From Sphingomonas sp. PR090111-T3T-6A (GTDB taxonomy: Bacteria; Pseudomonadota; Alphaproteobacteria; Sphingomonadales; Sphingomonadaceae): DNA of 64,000 bases. A model generated the notes under the pieces. The model did no database searches. It saw nothing but the letters and a program-made list of their open reading frames with translations, and was not told the DNA's origin. The stretch spans positions 558,001-622,000 of the forward strand of contig NZ_AORL01000021.1 of assembly GCF_000383095.1 (NCBI RefSeq), read 5' to 3'. How positions within the stretch are numbered: position 1 is the stretch's first letter; the number at the start of each line of letters is the position of its first letter. Both the position numbers and the translations under genes were made by a program. This document shows, one piece after another, positions 59,163-64,000 of the stretch.

Positions 59163-60224
59163 TCAGCCCAACCCGCGCGCCAGTGGCGGCCCGAGGCGGT
59201 TTGCGACCCATAGAGGCAGCTTCTTCCATACCGCGATCTGCATCCGGTAGCGCGGGCTCAGCGGATTGACTTCGCGCGGCTCGGCGCCATCGGCGGTGCG
59301 AGTGGCATAGGCCAGTGGGCGCGGCTCGAAGCCCCAGTTCTTCTTGTAAGCGAAAGCCCCGGTCCCAAACTTCGAGCGGCCGAAATCGAACGCCGTGCAG
59401 CCGCGCTCGCGGGCATGGCGCATCAGCGCGAAATAGAGCAGCTCATTGGCCCGGAGTGCCCGCGCTTCCCAGGTGCCGCCGCCCCAATAGGGCATCACCA
59501 CGCCGCCATGATAGAGGCTCAGCACCGACGCCACGGGCCGCCCCTCCTGCGCGATCGTCAGGATGTCCGCGTCCTCGCCGAACCGATCGAGCACCGCCGC
59601 GAACAGCCGCTTCGGGAAGACCGGCGTGCCGAGATTACGGACGCTCTCGGAATAGACCGCGTAATGCGCCGCCCGATCCGCCGGATCACGCCCTACCGTC
59701 ACCGTCATGCCGGCACCAAGCGCCTTGCGGACCTCGGCGCGCTGCTTGCGGGGGATGGCCTTCAGTTCCGCCTCGTCGTCGGCCGCGAGTGGCCGGGAGA
59801 AGCCGGCATAGGCGTCTTCCTTCACCTGCCAGCCGTCGCCCGCCTCCGGCAGCGCGCCACCGCGCAACTCGAGGCTCGGGCAGCCGAGCCGCTCCGCCAG
59901 CCGCCAGCCTTCCGCCAGCAGCATTGCGCTCGCCTCGTCGCTCGTCGCCAGCACGCCACCGCCGACCGCGAAGCCCGACGAAACCAAAGCCTTGCCGAAC
60001 AGCATCGACCGCATCGCCGTCAGCGGCAGCACGCCTTCGATCCGCCCGTCGCGCTCGGCGATCAGGCGATGCGCGCGCTGGCCGGTGCCGGCCTCCACCC
60101 CCGCGATCCATGCCGGGCGATGGAAAGGGCTCCCCTCGGGATGCGCGCGCACGAAGGCGTCGACGGCCGCGTCGTTGCCCCCCTCCTCGATGCGAAGCGG
60201 GCGCACCGCGTCGGCAAGGTTCAT
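59163..60224 (-). CDS. FemAB-like, XrtA-associated acyl/aminoacyltransferase
   Basis: This 353-residue protein has the doubled GNAT fold of FemAB proteins: FHRPAWIAGVEAGTGQRAHRL near the N-terminus, IPRKQRAEVRKAL, SVLSLYHGGVVMPYWGGG and FDFGRSKFGTGAFAYKKNWGFEP. FemAB proteins transfer amino acids or acyl groups; in XrtA loci the acceptor is unknown but probably the exopolysaccharide or its carrier. The start overlaps the deacetylase stop (ATGA). Confidence 0.9.
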   Translation of the reverse strand: MNLADAVRPLRIEEGGNDAAVDAFVRAHPEGSPFHRPAWIAGVEAGTGQRAHRLIAERDGRIEGVLPLTAMRSMLFGKALVSSGFAVGGGVLATSDEASAMLLAEGWRLAERLGCPSLELRGGALPEAGDGWQVKEDAYAGFSRPLAADDEAELKAIPRKQRAEVRKALGAGMTVTVGRDPADRAAHYAVYSESVRNLGTPVFPKRLFAAVLDRFGEDADILTIAQEGRPVASVLSLYHGGVVMPYWGGGTWEARALRANELLYFALMRHARERGCTAFDFGRSKFGTGAFAYKKNWGFEPRPLAYATRTADGAEPREVNPLSPRYRMQIAVWKKLPLWVANRLGPPLARGLG

Positions 60225-61060
60225 AGCGATGCCTGAGCGGCAGCGATTTCGTCGACCCGGCCCCAGGCGAACTCGCCGAGCAGCCGCTCCAGCTTGCCCT
60301 CCATCGCGGACAACCGGCTATAGTGACGGAGCTTCGAGCGAAGCGGCGCATCGGCGACGCGCGGCTGGCCGGGGTCGATTTCCCACGGGTGGAAATAGAA
60401 GATCGCCGGGCGCTTCGCCTCGTCGTTCACCTGCCGGATCGCCCAGCGCGTGAAGCCATAGGGCAGCAGGCGGAAAAAGCCACCGCCCCCTGCCGCAAGC
60501 GTCCTCGCGCCGAGCTTGGCGGTGGTCACCGGCAGTTCGATCATCGTGCTCTGCGAGACAGGCCGCCACGCGAAGCGCGGGCTGTCCGGCCAGCCATAAT
60601 GGTCGTGCGCCACCGGCGCGACGCTGGAGGAATAACTGTAGCCCTCCTCCGCGAGGATCGGATGCGCCCACGGCGTCCGCGTGTCGATCGAGAAGCTCGG
60701 CGCGCGATAGCCGAAGACGGGCATCCCCGAGGCATCCTCGATCGCGGCGCGGGCGCGGCGCAGGTCGTCGCGGAACTCCTCCGGCGTCAGCGTGAAGACG
60801 CGATCATGATCCCAGCCATGGCTGGCGATCTCATGCCCCTCCGCGACGATGCGGCGCATCTGAGCGGGCGCGCGCTCCGCCACCCAGCCGAGCGTGAAGA
60901 AGGTCGCCTTCACGCCCGCCCGCGCGAACAGGTCGAGCACCGCATCCGTATTGCGCGCGACACGGCTTTCCAGACGCGACCAGTCGGCCTTGTCGATCAC
61001 CTTCTCGAAGGCGCCGACCTGGAACCAGTCCTCCACATCCACGGACAGCGCGTTACGCAT
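60221..61060 (-). CDS. XrtA-associated polysaccharide deacetylase
   Basis: This 279-residue NodB-type enzyme has the catalytic SVDVEDWF (Asp8/Asp11), the metal-binding His81 and His85 in SHGWDH, YRAPSFS, and the DUF3473-type tail with PAIFYFHPWEIDPGQPR. It should deacetylate N-acetyl sugars of the exported polymer. ATG 61060 is used; a GTG lies one codon upstream, with GAGGG 7 bases before it. It lies 13 bases after the ATPase stop and overlaps the FemAB gene. Confidence 0.93.
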   Translation of the reverse strand: MRNALSVDVEDWFQVGAFEKVIDKADWSRLESRVARNTDAVLDLFARAGVKATFFTLGWVAERAPAQMRRIVAEGHEIASHGWDHDRVFTLTPEEFRDDLRRARAAIEDASGMPVFGYRAPSFSIDTRTPWAHPILAEEGYSYSSSVAPVAHDHYGWPDSPRFAWRPVSQSTMIELPVTTAKLGARTLAAGGGGFFRLLPYGFTRWAIRQVNDEAKRPAIFYFHPWEIDPGQPRVADAPLRSKLRHYSRLSAMEGKLERLLGEFAWGRVDEIAAAQASL

Positions 61061-61073
61061 CACGGGAAAGCCC

Positions 61074-62135
61074 TCAGTGCGCGGTCCCGAAGTGGGGGCC
61101 GCCGACCGGCTCCTCCTTCTCGACCCAGTCGATCAGCAGGCCGAGCACGCGACGGATCGCCGCCTCCTGCTCGTCGAGGCGCTCTTCCAGCGCGGCGATA
61201 CGGTCGAGCGCTTCCGGGTCCGACGTGCGGAGGATGCGGACGGGGCCGACCTCGGTGGGTGGCGCCGCGTCGGAGGCGCGGCGATGATGATCCTCGTCCT
61301 CGATCGCTGGGCCGTGCGAGCCGCGCTCGTCATCCATGTCCGCGGCGACAAGGCTCACGGTCGCGCCGTCGATGCGCTCCAGCCCCTCGACCGCGCCGTG
61401 CAGCAGCACGCGGCCCGCCAGCACGTTGAGCTTGCGCGGCACGCCATGACTGTGACGATAGAAGGCTTCCCACGCATCGTCGGTGAACTCGGGGCGGCCA
61501 TCCCAGCCGACCAGCTTCAGGCGATGCTGGATATAGGGGGCGACCTCCTCGGCCTCCATCGGCGTCAGATGGTGGGTGGCGATCACGCGCTGGCGGAGCT
61601 GCTCTAGCCGCTCCGACTTCTGGAAGCGATCGCGGAACTCGGGCTGGCCGAGCAGGAAGATCTGGAGCAGCGACTGCCCGCCATTCTGGAAGTTGGAAAG
61701 CATCCGCAGCTCCTCCAGCGCCGAGAGCGGCAGGTTCTGCGCCTCGTCGACGATCAGGAGCGTCTGGCGGCCCTCATTGGCGTGAAGGCGCAGCGTCCGC
61801 TCGATCCGCTCGAGAAGCTGCGCCTTGGCGAGCCCCTCGGTCGCGAGGCCGAGCTGATGCGCGGTGAGGCGCAGCATGTCCTCGTCCTCCACCTGCGTGG
61901 AGACGAGCCGCACGACCTGAAGCCGCTGCGGATCGATCGAGGCCATCAGATGGCCCACGAGCGTGGTCTTGCCCGCGCCGACATCGCCGGTGATGACGAT
62001 GAAGCCCTCGCCCTGCGCCAGACCATAGCCGAGATAGGCCATGGCGGTGCGGTGCGTCTTGCTCTCGAACCAGAAGCGCGCGTCCGGCGTGAGCTGGAAG
62101 GGTCGGTCGCTGAACCCGTAATGGCTGTCGTACAT
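61074..62135 (-). CDS. XrtA-associated ATPase (ExeA/GspA-like AAA)
   Basis: This 353-residue cytoplasmic ATPase has MYDSHYGFSDRPFQL at the start, Walker A GDVGAGKTT at residues 50-58, and Walker B-like LLIVDEAQNLP. The C-terminal ~80 residues are charged, with a short coiled coil (RIAALEERLDEQEAAIRRVL). The start is fixed by GGAGG five bases before the ATG. ExeA-type ATPases usually energise or place envelope machines; a role in EPS export or assembly is inferred from the locus. Confidence 0.92.
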   Translation of the reverse strand: MYDSHYGFSDRPFQLTPDARFWFESKTHRTAMAYLGYGLAQGEGFIVITGDVGAGKTTLVGHLMASIDPQRLQVVRLVSTQVEDEDMLRLTAHQLGLATEGLAKAQLLERIERTLRLHANEGRQTLLIVDEAQNLPLSALEELRMLSNFQNGGQSLLQIFLLGQPEFRDRFQKSERLEQLRQRVIATHHLTPMEAEEVAPYIQHRLKLVGWDGRPEFTDDAWEAFYRHSHGVPRKLNVLAGRVLLHGAVEGLERIDGATVSLVAADMDDERGSHGPAIEDEDHHRRASDAAPPTEVGPVRILRTSDPEALDRIAALEERLDEQEAAIRRVLGLLIDWVEKEEPVGGPHFGTAH

Positions 62136-62176
62136 CTGGGCCTCCACCCGCGGCCCGAAGGCCGCCTCACATTCCG

Positions 62177-63796
62177 TTAGAGTTGATAGCGCAGCGCAAC
62201 CAGCGCCGTTCCGATCACATCGTCGTCGATATTGCCGCCGCCGCCCGACGAGACGCCCACCGAAGCGGTGCCGAGCAGCCTGCGGGAGAATTCGCGGTTG
62301 TAGGTCAGGATGCCGCCATAGGCGGTGTAGGACGTGCCGCTCAGCACGCTGGCATTGTCGTCATACCATGCGGCGAGGCCGGTCAGCGTCAGCGTCGACA
62401 CGCGCGACAGGCGGCGGCCGATGGTGGCGTCGACAGTCACGCTCTGCTCGTTCACGCCGGCGAAGGAGAAGATGTTGGCCCCAAGGTTCGGCGCCAGATA
62501 ATGGCGATGGTCGTAGCCGACGCCGAGGCCGTAGTTCCACAGCCCCTTCTGCCCCGCGAGCAGCACATAGACGCCGCGCGAGCGATAGAAGTTGGAATTG
62601 ACCGAATTGAGAGCGGTCAGGCAGCCGCCCTGCGCGCCGTTGGCGCCGAACACGCAGTTCGCGAGCGGCGTCTGGATCGGCAGGTTCGAGCCCGAGAAGG
62701 ACGTCGGCAGAGAACCGATGCCCGTGGTGAGCTGCCGCCCGAAGCTGGTGATGTCGTCATAGGCGACGACCTCGATGGTCGATTTCGGCGTGATCTGGTG
62801 GGTGAAATGGCCGGTCACGACCGTCTGCCCGTAACGCTGCCCGCCGCGCACCTCCAGCGTGGTGCGCACGCTCGGCCGCCACAGCACGCCCACGTCCCAG
62901 ACCAGACCGTCCTGATCGTAGGACAGCAGACGGCGCTTGGAATGATCCGCCTGAAGATGGCGATGCTTGTCGAGGATGGCGTTGCCGTCCGCATCCGTCA
63001 GGATCGCCGACTGGGTGGCCCGATCCGCCTCGTATCCGATGCCCGCCTCCAGCGCGAGCGAGTGGCTCACCGGCTGCACGACGTCGACCCGGCCGAACTT
63101 GCTCGTATAGCGCGCGTCGAGAAAGTGGATGTCGTCCCGCTCGATCCCGCCCGAGGCGGTCCAGCCGAAGGGCAGCCCGAGCCCGCCGGGTCGCGTGCCG
63201 ATCGCGATATCGCCGGTGTGGCTGAACGTGTCGAAATTATTCTCGAGCACCGGCTGGCCGGGGCCGAGATCGGTACTGCCAAAGCCATTGTCCGAACGCG
63301 TCCAGCCGAAGCGATAGTCGGCGTTCAGGTTGATGTCGCCGAAATGGTGGTCGTAGCTCGGCCCCGCCTGGATGGCGTAGATCTGCTGCGTATTGTCGAG
63401 ATCGCCGAACAGCAGGCCGGACGTGCCGGTCGCGAGCGACCCGCGCGCGCGGGTCGCGATGCCGGCCGCCTGCAACGACAGGTCTGAATTGGGCTGGTAT
63501 TTCAGCGAGGCGAGCCCGTTGTGCAGGTCCGTATCGCGATAGCGGTTCGACCAGGCGAAATAATGATCGTAGCGATAGTCGATCTGGCCCTGGAGCTTGG
63601 CGCTCTCGATCGTCGCGTCGACGCCCGCGGCGATGCCCGTATAGGTCACCGTATCCGGCCCCGGACGGCCGCTCAGATCGGTCGAAATGACCTGCTGGCC
63701 CTCGACATAGGGGCTGATCGTGGTGCGTGCACCCGCCGGCAGCGCGATCAGCGCCGTGGACAGGAACGACCATGTGAGCCAAGCGAATTTCGTCAC
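62177..63796 (-). CDS. XrtA-associated outer-membrane beta-barrel protein (TIGR03016-like)
   Basis: This 539-residue protein has a signal peptide (ending IALPAGA) and alternating beta-strand sequence to the C-terminus (ALVALRYQL), as in outer-membrane barrels; for example SLKYQPNSDLSLQAAGIA and YRFGWTRSDNGF. It resembles the TIGR03016-type barrels of PEP-CTERM loci, possibly the exopolysaccharide outlet. The GTG start overlaps the stop of the upstream kinase gene as GTGA (63793-63796), which fixes it; an in-frame extension upstream is not needed. Confidence 0.88.
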   Translation of the reverse strand: MTKFAWLTWSFLSTALIALPAGARTTISPYVEGQQVISTDLSGRPGPDTVTYTGIAAGVDATIESAKLQGQIDYRYDHYFAWSNRYRDTDLHNGLASLKYQPNSDLSLQAAGIATRARGSLATGTSGLLFGDLDNTQQIYAIQAGPSYDHHFGDINLNADYRFGWTRSDNGFGSTDLGPGQPVLENNFDTFSHTGDIAIGTRPGGLGLPFGWTASGGIERDDIHFLDARYTSKFGRVDVVQPVSHSLALEAGIGYEADRATQSAILTDADGNAILDKHRHLQADHSKRRLLSYDQDGLVWDVGVLWRPSVRTTLEVRGGQRYGQTVVTGHFTHQITPKSTIEVVAYDDITSFGRQLTTGIGSLPTSFSGSNLPIQTPLANCVFGANGAQGGCLTALNSVNSNFYRSRGVYVLLAGQKGLWNYGLGVGYDHRHYLAPNLGANIFSFAGVNEQSVTVDATIGRRLSRVSTLTLTGLAAWYDDNASVLSGTSYTAYGGILTYNREFSRRLLGTASVGVSSGGGGNIDDDVIGTALVALRYQL

Positions 63797-64000
63797 CCGT
63801 CGATCCCGTAATATCGGCCGAAGCGGCGATGCGAGCCACCGAACTCGACGCCGTTCAGCAGCAATTGCGCACGCGGGCAGGCGGAAAGGAGCCCCAGCGC
63901 CTCGCGGAGGTCCGCCTCGCCCGTCCGCTCGGCGCGGACCACGAAGAGGAGCTGACCGCAATGCATCGCCAGCACCGAGGCCGGAGAAGCCGCCAGTGCA
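63793..64000 (-). CDS. XrtA-associated tyrosine autokinase, C-terminal fragment
   Basis: Only the last 68 residues are in the window; the gene continues past the right edge. The readable end (LAMHCGQLLFVVRAERTGEA, then LLLNGVEFGGSHRRFGRYYGIDG in part) matches the P-loop fold's final strand and the tyrosine-containing tail (RYYG) of BY-kinases that regulate polysaccharide polymerisation. The call leans on position at the head of the XrtA locus. Its stop overlaps the barrel-protein start (GTGA). Confidence 0.75.
   Translation of the reverse strand, partial: ALAASPASVLAMHCGQLLFVVRAERTGEADLREALGLLSACPRAQLLLNGVEFGGSHRRFGRYYGIDG

Overview
The window is an ordinary high-GC, gene-dense chromosomal segment. 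It most likely comes from a sphingomonad (Alphaproteobacteria, Sphingomonadales). Supporting signs are a cckA gene near recA, a GTTC-N7-GTTC LexA box at recA, a short HPr kinase downstream of chvI/chvG, the hdaA-ppk1-ppx cluster, and an XrtA (exosortase A) exopolysaccharide locus with the FemAB, amidotransferase and deacetylase partners usual in this order. I recognise 59 protein genes, two of them cut by the window edges. I see no rRNA, tRNA, CRISPR array, insertion sequence or prophage.

Layout. 2-1339 is the end of a CPA2/Kef-type cation antiporter. 1464-13795 is almost entirely on the minus strand: alaS, a Tat-exported M24 peptidase, a glutathione transferase, recA, a small receiver protein, cckA, an M13 peptidase, smpB and dapA. 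13902-20772 holds a soluble lytic transglycosylase, greB, ppk2, aspS, rnd and an I78-type inhibitor lipoprotein. 20779-26544 (minus) is an operon-like run: a membrane-anchored protein with an HMA-like tail, hdaA, ppk1 and ppx. 26606-29274 is purM-purN plus two small genes in an overlapping chain. 29315-33367 carries ndk, a Tat-targeted double-retropepsin protein with a PDZ-like end, a small cysteine-pair protein, holC and pepA.

33547-39225 is the classical lptD-surA-pdxA-rsmA envelope/housekeeping operon. 39266-42459 (minus) is guaB-rsmB-TPR. 44141-48439 is the regulatory chain chvI-chvG-hprK-rapZ-EIIA-HPr, tied together by overlapping start and stop codons. It joins an envelope-stress two-component system to a regulatory phosphotransferase system. 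48500-54550 holds a SpoU methyltransferase, rmuC, def, recR, fmt, truA and a DoxX protein.

54547-64000 (minus) is the XrtA locus, in transcription order: tyrosine autokinase (partial), outer-membrane protein, ATPase, deacetylase, FemAB-like protein, glycosyltransferase, exosortase A with an EpsI-like tail, and an asparagine-synthase-like amidotransferase. These should build and export an exopolysaccharide and process PEP-CTERM proteins. No PEP-CTERM substrate is encoded here.

The most notable items are the XrtA locus, the receiver gene between cckA and recA, the HMA-like gene leading hdaA-ppk1-ppx, the double-retropepsin/PDZ protein, an inverted repeat touching the pepA ribosome-binding site, and a promoter placed so that rnd mRNA would be leaderless. 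I did not find a convincing wholly new multi-gene system. All family calls come from reading motifs by eye, without a database search.
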